A DNA stretch of 64,000 nucleotides. Source: Pseudomonas sp. BN102 (GTDB lineage Bacteria > Pseudomonadota > Gammaproteobacteria > Pseudomonadales > Pseudomonadaceae). Under the pieces are notes generated by a model that was given only the letters and a program-made list of their open reading frames with translations, made no database searches and was not told the DNA's origin. This document shows, piece after piece, positions 12,051-21,004 of this stretch. The DNA is taken from positions 1-64,000 of the forward strand of contig NZ_SSON01000038.1 in the NCBI RefSeq assembly GCF_029871245.1, written 5' to 3'. The translations under genes were made by a program, and so were the position numbers. Every line of letters starts with the position of its first letter. The stretch's first letter is position 1.

Positions 12051-12917
12051 TCAGGCGGCCAGCCCACGCACCGCGGCCAGGCTGTCGGTCAATCCATAAC
12101 GTCCTTTGCCGTCACGCACCACGCGGCCCATGGCGATGGCCGGGTCGTGGGTGAAGACCAGGCGGCCATTGCGCGCCAGCAGGTCGGCCAGCAGGGCCTC
12201 CTTCTCTTCGATCAGGCCTTCGGGGAAGCGGTCGTAGCCCATGGTGATGGGCAGGTGCACCCAGGGCGCGCCGGGGATCAGGTCGCCGCTGAACAGCACC
12301 GGGCCATCGGGCATGTCCACTTCCGGCAGCAGCTGGCCCGGAGTATGTCCGTCGCTCCAGTGAAAGCGCCAGCCGTCGCCGAGGCTGTCGCTGCCGCTGC
12401 CGTCCTCGATCAGTTCCAGGCGGCCGCTGCCTTCCAGCAGGTCGAGCAGTTCCGGGATGTAGGACGCGCGGTCCCGCGCATGGGGCTGGCAGGCGCGCTG
12501 CCACTGGCGGCGGCCGGTGACGAAGCGCGCTCGGGGGAAAAGCAGGCGCGGCGGCTGGCCCTCTTCCCAGGGAGCGAGCAGGCCGCCGGCGTGGTCGAAA
12601 TGCAGGTGGGTGAGCAGCACGACGTCTATGTCGGCGTCGCTGAGGCCCGCCTCGGCCAGGCTGTCGAGCAGCACGTGGCGCTCTTCCTGGACGCCGAAGC
12701 GTTGCTTGAGTTCGGGGGAGAAGAAGGCGCCGATGCCGGTCTCGACCAGGATGTTGCGCTCACCGTCCTGGACCAGCAGGGCGCGGCAGCCGAGGTCGAT
12801 GCGGTGCTCGGCATCCGGCGTCATCCAGCGCTCCCAGAGGGCGCGGGGGGCGTTGCCGAACATGGCGCCGCCGTCGAGTTTCTGGCTGTTGCCGAGCAGG
12901 GTGGTGAGGGTACGCAT
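12051..12917 (-). CDS. MBL-fold metallo-hydrolase, lactonase-like
   Basis: 288-residue metallo-beta-lactamase fold enzyme. The metal motif [12 protein letters not shown] is present, with further ligands at [14 protein letters not shown] and FTHDPAIA. The fold and length resemble N-acyl-homoserine-lactonase-like hydrolases, but substrate assignment from sequence alone is unsafe. It has no signal peptide, so it is cytoplasmic. It lies in a minus-strand run with the NAD(P)-binding protein upstream. Confidence 0.82.
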   Translation of the reverse strand: MRTLTTLLGNSQKLDGGAMFGNAPRALWERWMTPDAEHRIDLGCRALLVQDGERNILVETGIGAFFSPELKQRFGVQEERHVLLDSLAEAGLSDADIDVVLLTHLHFDHAGGLLAPWEEGQPPRLLFPRARFVTGRRQWQRACQPHARDRASYIPELLDLLEGSGRLELIEDGSGSDSLGDGWRFHWSDGHTPGQLLPEVDMPDGPVLFSGDLIPGAPWVHLPITMGYDRFPEGLIEEKEALLADLLARNGRLVFTHDPAIAMGRVVRDGKGRYGLTDSLAAVRGLAA

Positions 12918-12988
12918 GGCAGGGGTTCACATCCGATGGCAAGTCGCCAAGGCTAAACCCTGGCGACTGTGCTGCCCAGTCCCGGATA

Positions 12989-13630
12989 TCAGCGGCCCAG
13001 TCGGCGCAGGTCGTCGGAATCGATAATGCGCACGCCGTCTTCCTCCTCCAGCGCCAGGCGCCAGAGTGCGCGGGCGAGGGTGCAGGCGCCGATTCCGCGG
13101 TACTTGCCCGGCAGCCAGCGCATGAAGGGCGCGGCCAGGCGTTCGCCAATGCGGAACTCGCTGCGCGGGCCCATCAGCAGGGAAGGGCGGGCGATGGTCA
13201 GCTGTGGCCAGTCCATGGCCTTGAGGGCTTCTTCCATCTCGCCCTTGACCCTGTTGTAAAAGACCGGCGAAGCACGATTGGCGCCCACGGCGCTGATCAC
13301 GATGAAGTGCCGGGCGCCCATCTCCCGGGCGCGTCGGGCGACGGCCAGTACCAGATCCAGGTCCACCGCGCGGAAGGCTTCCTGGGAACCGGCCTGGCGG
13401 ATGGTGGTGCCAAGGCAGCAGAAGGCGGTATCGATCCGACCTTGCAGTTGTGGCAGCAAGTCGGCCAGGGGCCCGACGGGATTCCGCAGGTGCGGGTGTT
13501 CGGCCAGGGGACGGCGGGTAGGGGCCTGAACCTGCGCCACGGTGGGTTCGTTGAGCAGGCGGTCGAGCAGGTGCTCGCCGGTGAGTCCAGTGGCGCCGGC
13601 TAGCAGTATGTGCTGGGGCGTCAGATACAT
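12989..13630 (-). CDS. NAD(P)-binding Rossmann-fold protein (NmrA/HTATIP2-like)
   Basis: 213 residues, an atypical short-chain dehydrogenase/epimerase fold. The dinucleotide motif [15 protein letters not shown] starts at residue 8, followed by [12 protein letters not shown] and the [23 protein letters not shown] stretch, which holds the Y-x3-K pair (YNRVK). GGAG precedes the start codon. Substrate unknown; the closest relatives are usually annotated as oxidoreductases. Confidence 0.82.
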   Translation of the reverse strand: MYLTPQHILLAGATGLTGEHLLDRLLNEPTVAQVQAPTRRPLAEHPHLRNPVGPLADLLPQLQGRIDTAFCCLGTTIRQAGSQEAFRAVDLDLVLAVARRAREMGARHFIVISAVGANRASPVFYNRVKGEMEEALKAMDWPQLTIARPSLLMGPRSEFRIGERLAAPFMRWLPGKYRGIGACTLARALWRLALEEEDGVRIIDSDDLRRLGR

Positions 13631-13658
13631 GTTGTTTCTCCGCTGATACAGACTCAGC

Positions 13659-15386
13659 TTAGTGGCTGCGGGCAGTTTTGTCGGCGCCCTGGGCTCTTTG
13701 CGCGGTCAGGGCCTGTTCGGCCTGGCGCTCGCGCAGCACGCGCCAATGGGCGGTGACGGCCTTGGGGGCCCAGATTTGCGGCTCCGATGCCTCGAAGTCG
13801 TCGGCCTGTTCCCGTTCGGCGACTTTCTCCCTGGCGATGCCGAAGGCGCGCTCGAGATCGTCGGTCTCGCTGAAGGCGTCGGCGAACAGGGCGCGGCCGA
13901 AGTAGGTGAAGTCGTTCTCTTCGGAGCAGCCGAAGGACACGCGGTCGGAGCGGGCCGCGGTCATGATCAGGGTCTTCTCATCCTTCAGCGGTGGAATGAA
14001 ACCACCGGAGTAGCAGGCGGAGATCACCAGCACCTTGTACCTGTCCTTGAGCGGGACGAGCAGGTCCGCCAGTTCCTGGGCCGGCAAGTGGCCCAGCTGC
14101 AGGCCGGGTTGCTCCAGCGCCAGCTCGTGCTGCGGCGAGCCGTGGCTGGTCAGGTAGATGAACACCAGGTCCTCGGGACCGCTGCGTCGGGCGATCGCCT
14201 GGACGGCGCGGGACAGGGTCTCGCGGGTGGCCAGCGGACGGTCGGTTATGTGGTCGCGATGGTTGACCAGGGTGACCTGGCCGTGGGCGCCGAAGCGATC
14301 GGCCAGCAGCTTCGACACGTAGTCCGCCTCGCGCAGGAACACGCTCTGGCGACCGTCACCCGCCAGGCTGAGGGAATACAGCTCCACAGCGGAGGTGGAG
14401 GCCGGTACGGCGTCCAGGGCCTGGTCGAGCAGCTTACCCTGGGCCAGCAGGCCGATTTCCAGCGGGTTGGGCAAGGCCTTACCCTGTTCGTCGCGGATGC
14501 GCGTACCGTCCTGCCAGGCGCCGGCCTCGCGCTTGCCGTCGGCTCGGGTCAGGCTACCGCTGCCGCTGTAGAGGCCGTCATTGAAATGGCCCTGGTAGCG
14601 GCTGCCGTCGGCCAGGGACAGCTTGCCCTCGCCCTGGTAGCGCCCGTGGCGGAAGTGGCCGTCGTAGTGGCTGCCGTCGGCGCCGATGAATTCGCCCTGG
14701 CCGACCAGGCCGCCTTCCTTGAAGGGGCCGCTCCAGACGTCACCGTCGGCGCTGGTGAAGCGGCCCTTGCCGTCGAACAGGCCATTCTTGAAGTCGCCGA
14801 TATAGTGGGAACCGTCCTCGCCCTGGTAGCTGCCCTGGCCTTCCAGCTGGCCACGGCGGAAGCGCCCGCTGAAGCGGTTTCCGGCCTCGTCGGTGCGTAC
14901 CCCTTCACCGTCCGGCTGGCCGGCGTTGAAGCGGCCCTGGTGGTTGCTGCCGTCGGGCCATTCGAGGTTGCCGAAGCCGTGGTACTTGTCGTTGTGGAAC
15001 TGTCCGCGGTAGGTGGCGCCACCCTGGCGCAGGGTACCTTCGCCTTCGAACTGGTTGTGGGCGAAGCCACCTTCGTAGGTGGTGCCGTTGCCGTAGCTGA
15101 GAAGCCCCTGGCCATGGAACAGGCCGGCCCTGAAGTCACCGACATAGACCAGGCCGTTGGGCCCGTGCCACTCGCCGCGGCCTTCGGGTTGGCCGTCCTT
15201 GAACTGGCCTTCGAACCAGGTGCCGTTGGTGTAGTCCAGACGACCCGGGCCTTGCAGCAGACCGTCGACCAATTCGCCGCGGTAGCGGGAACCATCGGGC
15301 AGACGGGCGTCCGGTGGCGTCAGGGGCTCCCCTTCGCCGCAGGCCGTGAGCAGCAGGGCGAGGGTCAGGGGCAGAAGCGGCTTCAT
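13659..15386 (-). CDS. lipoprotein with MORN repeats and a C13 (legumain/caspase-like) peptidase domain
   Basis: 575 residues. A lipoprotein signal ([16 protein letters not shown], cysteine 16) is followed by about 12 MORN units of about 23 residues each (29-297), with pattern DGs-Y-G-F-dG--GxG. A C-terminal peptidase C13/caspase-clan domain follows (about 333-540), with a histidine in [13 protein letters not shown] (His415) and a cysteine in [12 protein letters not shown] (Cys458), the expected dyad. A basic tail ends the protein. It should sit in the envelope, the MORN array acting as a membrane or protein adaptor and the C13 domain as a protease or transpeptidase. The upstream reading frame is open, but the lipoprotein signal fixes the start. 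Substrate unknown. Confidence 0.88.
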   Translation of the reverse strand: MKPLLPLTLALLLTACGEGEPLTPPDARLPDGSRYRGELVDGLLQGPGRLDYTNGTWFEGQFKDGQPEGRGEWHGPNGLVYVGDFRAGLFHGQGLLSYGNGTTYEGGFAHNQFEGEGTLRQGGATYRGQFHNDKYHGFGNLEWPDGSNHQGRFNAGQPDGEGVRTDEAGNRFSGRFRRGQLEGQGSYQGEDGSHYIGDFKNGLFDGKGRFTSADGDVWSGPFKEGGLVGQGEFIGADGSHYDGHFRHGRYQGEGKLSLADGSRYQGHFNDGLYSGSGSLTRADGKREAGAWQDGTRIRDEQGKALPNPLEIGLLAQGKLLDQALDAVPASTSAVELYSLSLAGDGRQSVFLREADYVSKLLADRFGAHGQVTLVNHRDHITDRPLATRETLSRAVQAIARRSGPEDLVFIYLTSHGSPQHELALEQPGLQLGHLPAQELADLLVPLKDRYKVLVISACYSGGFIPPLKDEKTLIMTAARSDRVSFGCSEENDFTYFGRALFADAFSETDDLERAFGIAREKVAEREQADDFEASEPQIWAPKAVTAHWRVLRERQAEQALTAQRAQGADKTARSH

Positions 15387-15426
15387 CGGGTGTCCTTGTC
15401 CAGGCGTCTGCCCATCAGTTTGGCGC

Positions 15427-15454
15427 AAAAAAGCCCGCTATTGCGGGCTTTTTT
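15427..15454 (-). terminator. rho-independent terminator
   Basis: AAAAAAGCCCGC-TATT-GCGGGCTTTTTT, a perfect 12-bp stem counting the A/T tracts. It lies 20 bp past the phaJ4 stop on the minus strand and insulates the MORN-C13 gene from it. Confidence 0.85.
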
Positions 15455-15473
15455 GGGCAGACGGTTTCTGGGC

Positions 15474-15929
15474 TCAGACGAAGCAGAGGCTCAAGGACTC
15501 GGCAATGTAGGCGGGTTTCTGCTGGCCTTCGATCTCCAGGGTGCAGAGGGCCTTGATCAGCCACTGGCCGGGGTTTTTCTCGTTGACGTCGATTACCTTG
15601 ACTGCGAGGCGTACGCGGGAGTCAACCTTCACCGGCTGGATGAAGCGAACGGTGTCGAGGCCGTAGTTGACCACCATCTTCGCGCCTTCGGGCAGAACCA
15701 GCAGGCCGTCGATCAGTTGGGGGATCAGCGACAGACTGAGGAAACCGTGGGCGATGGTGGAGCCGAAGGGCGTCTGCTTGGCGCGCTCCGGGTCGACGTG
15801 GATGAACTGGTGGTCGCCGGTGCATTCGGCGAACTGGTTGATGCGCTGCTGATCGATGGTCACCCAATCCGAGTGGCCGAGTTCCTTGCCAACGTAGTTC
15901 TTCAGTTCCGCTACTGGTACGAACGCCAT
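15474..15929 (-). CDS. phaJ4: (R)-specific enoyl-CoA hydratase, MaoC family
   Basis: 151 residues with the single hot-dog domain of MaoC-type hydratases. The catalytic motif TGDHQFIHVDPERAKQTPFG carries the conserved Asp and His, followed by TIAHGFLSLSL. It makes (R)-3-hydroxyacyl-CoA from beta-oxidation intermediates, which can feed polyhydroxyalkanoate synthesis. The synteny (next to lrgAB and the MORN-C13 gene) matches PAO1 PA4015, which I recall as phaJ4. GGAGG lies 7 bp upstream of the ATG. It ends at a strong terminator. Confidence 0.85.
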   Translation of the reverse strand: MAFVPVAELKNYVGKELGHSDWVTIDQQRINQFAECTGDHQFIHVDPERAKQTPFGSTIAHGFLSLSLIPQLIDGLLVLPEGAKMVVNYGLDTVRFIQPVKVDSRVRLAVKVIDVNEKNPGQWLIKALCTLEIEGQQKPAYIAESLSLCFV

Positions 15930-16086
15930 ACGTCATCCTCCGTGGATGCAGTGTTGTAATTCTTATTGGTCCGGGGGCCTGCGCCCCTGTCTTGCGAGCA
16001 GGACGTAGATCACCATGCCGGGCAGGGCAGGTCAAGCCGCCATGCCCCCTGCGAATGGCGGGTTATAGCGTGGCGGCGGGCAGGCC

Positions 16087-16092
16087 TATAAT
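16087..16092 (+). promoter_or_regulatory. candidate -10 element for lrgAB
   Basis: A perfect TATAAT lies 53 bp before the lrgA start codon. No convincing -35 is visible at 16-18 bp spacing, so the promoter is a suggestion. Confidence 0.4.
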
Positions 16093-16145
16093 GCCCCGGT
16101 CCCGGCCGAGGCTCGCCCGGCCGGACCTTCACCCTGGAGATTTTA

Positions 16146-16508
16146 ATGCTGTTGCGCGGACTGACCTGGCTGGTGCTGTTCCAGCTGATCGGTAGCGGGC
16201 TGAACGCCCTGTTCCTGTCCATGCTGCCCGGGCCCATTATCGGCCTGGTGCTGCTCTTCATCTACCTGCTGGCCCGTGGCGAAGTGAGTGAGCCGCTGAG
16301 CCTGGCCGCCAGCAGCCTGTTGCGCTATCTGCCGCTGCTGCTGGTGCCGCCGGCGGTGGGGGTGATGGTGTACGCCGAGGCCATCTGGGCGGACTTCTGG
16401 GCCATAGTCGGCGCACTGGTGTTGTCCTTGCTGACCGCATTCCTCTTCTGCGGTTGGCTGATGCAGAAGCTCATCGATCGCCAGGCACAACGCCGGGAGG
16501 AGCCATGA
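16146..16508 (+). CDS. CidA/LrgA family membrane protein
   Basis: 120 residues with four predicted membrane segments and the family signature GLNALFLSMLPGPIIGLVLLF near residues 19-39. In other bacteria LrgA/CidA with LrgB forms a holin-like or small-metabolite (pyruvate) transport pair. It overlaps lrgB by 4 bp (ATGA), so the two are co-translated. GGAG precedes the ATG. Confidence 0.9.
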   Translation: MLLRGLTWLVLFQLIGSGLNALFLSMLPGPIIGLVLLFIYLLARGEVSEPLSLAASSLLRYLPLLLVPPAVGVMVYAEAIWADFWAIVGALVLSLLTAFLFCGWLMQKLIDRQAQRREEP

Positions 16509-17221
16509 GCCTCGACTGGCAGGCCGCTGTGCAGGTGGTGGTGCACCACCCCCTGTTCGGCTTCGGTGTCACCCTGGGCGCCTATCAGCTGGCCCTGGCC
16601 GCTTACGAGAAGACCCGCTGGGTCTTCCTGCAGCCGGTGCTGCTGTCCATGTTGCTGCTGATCGGCGTGCTGTTGGCCTTCGGCATCAGCTACCAGGAGT
16701 ACCGCCAGAGCACGCAATTGCTCACGGTGTTCCTCGGGCCGGCCACTGTGGCCCTGGCCGTGCCGCTGTTCCTCAACCTGCGGCGGATTCGCCAGCTGTT
16801 CTGGCCGACCCTGCTGACGCTGGTGTTCGGCGGGCTCTTCGCTACGCTGTCGGTAGCGCTGTTGGGCTGGTGGTTCGGCACCGAGCGCATGGTGCTGATG
16901 ACGTTGTTGCCAAAATCGGTGACCTCGCCCATCGCCATGCTAGTGGCCGAGCAGCTCGGCGGAGTGGCGGCGCTGGCCGCGGTATTCGTGCTGATCACGG
17001 GCGTGCTCGGCGCCATACTGGGGCCGGAGCTGTTGCACCGTTGCGGTGTGCGTCATCCGGCTGCCCAGGGCATTGCCCTGGGACTCACGGCCCATGCCGT
17101 GGGCACCGCACGGGCGCTGCAGGAGGGTGAGGAGTGCGGCGCCTTCGCCGCCCTGGCCATGAGCCTGATGGGCGTGGCCACCGCGGTGCTGCTGCCGCTC
17201 GCCGTTGCGATGATTGCTTGA
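16505..17221 (+). CDS. LrgB family membrane protein
   Basis: 238 residues, polytopic. The LrgB signature includes FLGPATVALAVPLF and LLPKSVTSPIAM, plus the C-terminal AQGIALGLTAHAVGTARAL segment. It works with the preceding CidA/LrgA protein in the inner membrane. The ATGA overlap with the upstream gene and the 9-bp gap to the Lon-N gene suggest a three-gene operon. Confidence 0.93.
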   Translation: MSLDWQAAVQVVVHHPLFGFGVTLGAYQLALAAYEKTRWVFLQPVLLSMLLLIGVLLAFGISYQEYRQSTQLLTVFLGPATVALAVPLFLNLRRIRQLFWPTLLTLVFGGLFATLSVALLGWWFGTERMVLMTLLPKSVTSPIAMLVAEQLGGVAALAAVFVLITGVLGAILGPELLHRCGVRHPAAQGIALGLTAHAVGTARALQEGEECGAFAALAMSLMGVATAVLLPLAVAMIA

Positions 17222-17230
17222 GGTCGATGC

Positions 17231-17821
17231 ATGAAGTTGCCGTTGTTTCCGCTCAATACTGTGCTGTTTCCGGGCTGCACCCTGGACCTGCAGATCTTCG
17301 AGGCGCGCTACCTGGACATGCTCGGTCGCTGCATGAAGCAGGGCGAGGGGTTCGGCGTGGTCTGCATCCTCGAAGGCCAGGAAGTGGGCGAGGCCGCCAG
17401 CCGTTTCGCCGCAGTCGGCTGCGAGGCGCTGATCCGCGACTGGCAACAGCAGCCCAACGGCTTGCTGGGCATTCGGGTCGAGGGTGGCCGGCGCTTCCAT
17501 GTCAATTCGGCGGAGGTGCTGCGCGACCAGCTGACGCTGGCCGAGGTGGAGTGGTTGCACGATGAACCCGAGCGGCCGCTGCGACCCGAACATGCCGACT
17601 TGGCGGCACTGCTCAATGCGCTGGCCGAACATCCCATGGTCCAGGGCCTGGGCATGGGCGGTGAGGTGGACGGGCAGCAGGCCCTGGCCAACCAGCTGGC
17701 CTACCTGCTGCCGTTCAACCTGAAGGAGAAGTTGCACCTCCTGACCCTGCCCAGCCCCGACGAGCGCCTGGCTTTTCTCCAGGGGTTGCTCGATCAGTTG
17801 CAGGGCGAGTCCATCGCCTGA
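17231..17821 (+). CDS. Lon N-terminal (LAN) domain protein
   Basis: 196 residues carrying only the substrate-binding N-terminal domain of Lon protease (LPLFPLNTVLFPGCTLDLQIFEARYLDM). There is no ATPase or protease part. Such stand-alone proteins are widespread and poorly understood; a role in protein quality control or as a regulator of Lon is a guess. It follows lrgB by 9 bp on the same strand. Confidence 0.9.
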   Translation: MKLPLFPLNTVLFPGCTLDLQIFEARYLDMLGRCMKQGEGFGVVCILEGQEVGEAASRFAAVGCEALIRDWQQQPNGLLGIRVEGGRRFHVNSAEVLRDQLTLAEVEWLHDEPERPLRPEHADLAALLNALAEHPMVQGLGMGGEVDGQQALANQLAYLLPFNLKEKLHLLTLPSPDERLAFLQGLLDQLQGESIA

Positions 17822-17882
17822 CTTCCACTCTGTGCAGGAGCCAGCTTGCTGGCGAACAGGGACTCCTCCTTCTGTTCGTTCA

Positions 17883-19199
17883 TTAATAGCTGTAGCGCGC
17901 CAGGGCCTCGGGCAGCGCCCAGGTGGCGACGCCGCCGAGCAGGGCCAGGCAGGCCGGCAGAATCAGCAACCAGACCTGCGGGCTCATGGCCGACAGCGGC
18001 GCCGCGCGTTGCATCAGCGCCAGGCTGGCGGCGGAGATGCAGCCGGCCAACAGGCTGCCGGCAAGTATGTCGGTGGGCCAGTGCACGCCGAGGTAGACCC
18101 TCGACAGAGCGATGGCCAGGGCCGGCAGGCAGGCCAGCAGCAACCAGGTCAGGCGCAGGCGTCCCGGCTGGCCGCGGCCGGCGAGGATGCCCAGCACCAG
18201 GAAAAAGGCGAAGGCCGCCGAACTGTGGCCGCTGGGAAAGCTGTAGGTGGACAGCGGCTCGGTGAGGACTTCCGGCCGCGCCCGCGCATAGAGCTGCTTG
18301 AGGGCGGTGTTGGCCAGCGCCGTGGCCACCAGCGTACCGATGGCGAAACAGGCGGCGCGCCATTGGCGGACCACCAGCAACAGGGTGCCGAGCAGGGCGC
18401 CGACGAGGAACTGGGTATTGAAGTCGCCCAGGCGGGTAACCAGCACCATCAGCCGGTCCAGGCTGATGTGGCGCTGTTCCTGGACCAGCGCCATCAGGCC
18501 CTGGTCGAGTGCTTGCAAATGCGGCCAGCCGAGCAGCAGGGCCCCTAGTCCCGCCAGGCAGAGCGAGGCGGCCATGGGATTCGCCCAGCGCTTTTCGCCC
18601 AGGGTGCTGTGGATGGTCAGGCCGAGGATGGCCAGCATCACGACTATCACCATTCCGGCTTCGCCCCAGAAGCCTTCCGGCAGTGGCAGGCGCAGGGCCG
18701 CGCCAGTGGCCCAGCCGGGCACCAGGTAGGCCACCGCCCAGCCGGCGGCGGCCAGCATGCTCACGGCGATGAAACGCGGCAACGGCATGTCCAGCATGCC
18801 CGCCACCATCGGCAGCATGGGGCGCAGCGGTCCTATGTAGCGGCCCACCAGCAGGCTGGCGACGCCGTAGCGCTGGAAGTAGTTCTCCGCGCCGCTGATC
18901 CATTCCGGGTGGTCGCGGAGCAGCGGCAGGCGCCGGATGTTCTGGTGGAAGCGCCGGCCCAGGCCGTAGGAGATCATGTCACCCACCAGCCCGCCGGCGT
19001 AAGCCAGCAATAGGGTCTGCCAGAGCTCGAGGGCGCCGCTGCCGGCCATGACCCCGACGGCGAAGAGCAAGGCGACGCCGGGCACCACGATGCCGGCGAT
19101 GGCCAGGCATTCGATGCAGGCGATAAGGAAGATGGCCAGGCCCAGCCATTCCGGGTTGGCGCTGAGCCAGGCAGTGACCTGGTCGAACCATTGGCTCAT
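17883..19199 (-). CDS. DedA (VTT)-PAP2 phosphatase fusion membrane protein
   Basis: 438 residues joining two membrane modules. Residues about 1-200 are a DedA/VTT domain (GDMISYGLGRRFH, FQRYGVASLLVGRYIGPLRP). Residues about 215-438 are a PAP2 lipid phosphatase with all three motifs: KQLYARARP, YSFPSGHSSA and SRVYLGVHWPTD. The likely role is dephosphorylation of a lipid pyrophosphate (such as undecaprenyl-PP) coupled to lipid scrambling or transport by the DedA part, in the inner membrane; the coupling is inferred. The start codon overlaps the mpg stop by 4 bp (ATGA), so the two are translated together. Confidence 0.92.
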   Translation of the reverse strand: MSQWFDQVTAWLSANPEWLGLAIFLIACIECLAIAGIVVPGVALLFAVGVMAGSGALELWQTLLLAYAGGLVGDMISYGLGRRFHQNIRRLPLLRDHPEWISGAENYFQRYGVASLLVGRYIGPLRPMLPMVAGMLDMPLPRFIAVSMLAAAGWAVAYLVPGWATGAALRLPLPEGFWGEAGMVIVVMLAILGLTIHSTLGEKRWANPMAASLCLAGLGALLLGWPHLQALDQGLMALVQEQRHISLDRLMVLVTRLGDFNTQFLVGALLGTLLLVVRQWRAACFAIGTLVATALANTALKQLYARARPEVLTEPLSTYSFPSGHSSAAFAFFLVLGILAGRGQPGRLRLTWLLLACLPALAIALSRVYLGVHWPTDILAGSLLAGCISAASLALMQRAAPLSAMSPQVWLLILPACLALLGGVATWALPEALARYSY

Positions 19200-19906
19200 G
19201 GGTGAATGTCCTCGATCAGCTGGTAGTCGCGTCCTTCGACCTGCCCGCGGCGCAACGGGTTGCGCGTGCAGTGGCGGGCATAGCCGGCATCGACGAAGCG
19301 GTAGGGCAGGTGTTCGTCACGGCCATGGGGGATGCCCAGGCGCGCGGTCTGGATGATGGTAGCGGGGCGTTCGCCGACATCCTCGACGAACAGGCGCTGC
19401 CAGTCGAAACGCTGGCCGTCCCAGTCCGGCACCTTCAGGCCCAGGGATTTGCACAGCAGGGTCTGCCCGGCGCAGAGGCGCCCGGCCGGGCGCGGCTGGC
19501 CCTGGGCGTCCGGATTGTTGCGCTGCATGGCCGCCAGGGCGTCGGCGGGGGATATGGCATCCACCCAGGGATGGCCCGACTTGATCAGCACCGCGTTGCC
19601 AGCGCCGTGGGCGCTGAAGTTCAGCGAGTCCCCGCCTCGGGCGTAATACATATAGATGTGCCCGCCATCGAGGAACAGCGCCCGGCGCTTTTGGGTGTAG
19701 CCGAGGGAGGCATGGCTGCCCTTGTCCACCAGGTAGTAGGCCTCGGTCTCGATGATGCGCGCGGCCAGCCAGCGGCCGTCGACGCGGTGGCGGATGACCT
19801 TGCCCAGCAGTTCGCGGGCTACCTGCTGGGCATCGCGGTCGAAGAATTCGTCCGCCAGCGGGCGGGCGCCGGGCCAGGGCAAACTAAGGATGGGATCGAG
19901 GGACAT
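19196..19906 (-). CDS. mpg: DNA-3-methyladenine glycosylase, AAG/MPG family
   Basis: 236 residues of the eukaryotic-type alkyladenine glycosylase family. It excises 3-methyladenine, hypoxanthine and related bases in base-excision repair. The active-site segment ARIIETEAYY and the RGGDSLNFSAHGAGNAVLI loop are present. Its stop overlaps the DedA-PAP2 start by 4 bp. An alkylation-tolerance gene, aidB, also occurs at 54491. Confidence 0.93.
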   Translation of the reverse strand: MSLDPILSLPWPGARPLADEFFDRDAQQVARELLGKVIRHRVDGRWLAARIIETEAYYLVDKGSHASLGYTQKRRALFLDGGHIYMYYARGGDSLNFSAHGAGNAVLIKSGHPWVDAISPADALAAMQRNNPDAQGQPRPAGRLCAGQTLLCKSLGLKVPDWDGQRFDWQRLFVEDVGERPATIIQTARLGIPHGRDEHLPYRFVDAGYARHCTRNPLRRGQVEGRDYQLIEDIHP

Positions 19907-20022
19907 GGGGCTGTCGCAGGGTTCCGGCTGGGAATAGGCTGGCGATTATACGGAAGCCATGCTGAGCCGAAGCTGAAGTACGGCGTCGGAAACGTCACGC
20001 AAAATAACAAGAGCCCGTCGCC

Positions 20023-20868
20023 ATGTCCCGAACCGCTCGCCTCGACAGCGCCCATATCACTCCCAGCGCGCATTACACCGGTTACATCTGGTATCGCCAC
20101 CGGTTGGCCGAGGCACCCTTCGTCACGCCGTTCGGCCGCCTCGCCTATGGCGTGCTGGCGCCGGTCAGCTGGGGCGCACGGGTGGCGTTCGGGCTGGATC
20201 TCGAACGCCTCCTGCTGCAGCGCCACCTCCTTATCGATGCCCGGTTGCACGAGGCCATCCAGCAACGCGGTGTGTGCCAGGTGGTGGAGATCGCCTGCGG
20301 GCTGTCGCCCCGTGGCCGGCGCTTCTGTGCCCGCTATCCGGAGTTGCGCTACCTGGAGGCGGACCTGCCGCCCATGGCTGCGCGCAAGCGCCTGCTGCTG
20401 CACGAGGAGGGCTGGCTGGATACGCGGCACCAGGTTCACCCTGTGGATATCCTCGCGCAGCAGGGGGCCAACGATCTGCAGGCGCTGTTCGCCGGACTGG
20501 ATCGCGAGGCGCCGCTGCTGGTGATCACCGAGGGCCTGGTGAACTACTTCGCGCTACCGGTGATCGAGGCCTTCTGGAGCCGGCTGGCGGCGCAGATGCG
20601 CCGGTTCCCCAGCGCCACCTACCTCACCGACCTCTACCCCGACCTGCAGGAGCATCCGCGTTACCGCCAGTTGCGCTGGGGGATCGACCTGGTCGGCCGG
20701 CTGACCCGAGGCCGCTACTACCTGCACTACCGCAACGACCGGGAGATAGCCGAGGGCTTCGGCGATTGCGGCTTCCGCGAGGTGCGGGTGCATGGCCCGA
20801 AGGAACTCGGCACGGGCCAGGTCGAGGCCTGGCCGGGGCTGGTGCGGGTGGTGGAGGCTCGGGTCTGA
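20023..20868 (+). CDS. class I methyltransferase, leucine-carboxyl-methyltransferase-like
   Basis: 281 residues of the LCM/PPM1-type SAM methyltransferase family. The SAM-site strand reads VVEIACGLSPRG, followed by YLEADLPPMAARKRLLL and VITEGLVNYF. The bacterial substrate is unknown. Only a weak ribosome site precedes the ATG. Single-gene unit between divergent mpg and an extragenic repeat pair. Confidence 0.8.
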   Translation: MSRTARLDSAHITPSAHYTGYIWYRHRLAEAPFVTPFGRLAYGVLAPVSWGARVAFGLDLERLLLQRHLLIDARLHEAIQQRGVCQVVEIACGLSPRGRRFCARYPELRYLEADLPPMAARKRLLLHEEGWLDTRHQVHPVDILAQQGANDLQALFAGLDREAPLLVITEGLVNYFALPVIEAFWSRLAAQMRRFPSATYLTDLYPDLQEHPRYRQLRWGIDLVGRLTRGRYYLHYRNDREIAEGFGDCGFREVRVHGPKELGTGQVEAWPGLVRVVEARV

Positions 20869-20874
20869 AGTCCC

Positions 20875-20960
20875 GTAGGTTGGGCTGAGCTCCGCGAAGC
20901 CCAACGACCCAATCTCGTGGCTCGCCATTGTCGGGCTTCGCAGGCTCAGCACCAACCTAC
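20875..20960. repeat. inverted pair of family B extragenic repeats
   Basis: Arms of type GTAGGTTGGGCTGAGC and GCTCAGCACCAACCTAC surround a 30-40 bp spacer. This is the same family as at 3857-3948 and 4055-4085. It lies between two convergent genes. Confidence 0.75.
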
Positions 20961-21004
20961 GAAGCGCGCGGGTCAATTCCGGTTTGGCTTCACCCGTCGT
21001 GGAC

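Noticed and set aside
13662-15959. Long plus-strand open frame (765 codons) opposite the MORN-C13 gene
   Set aside because: It is an antisense shadow of a GC-rich repetitive gene, lacks family motifs and ribosome site, and runs across two unrelated genes.
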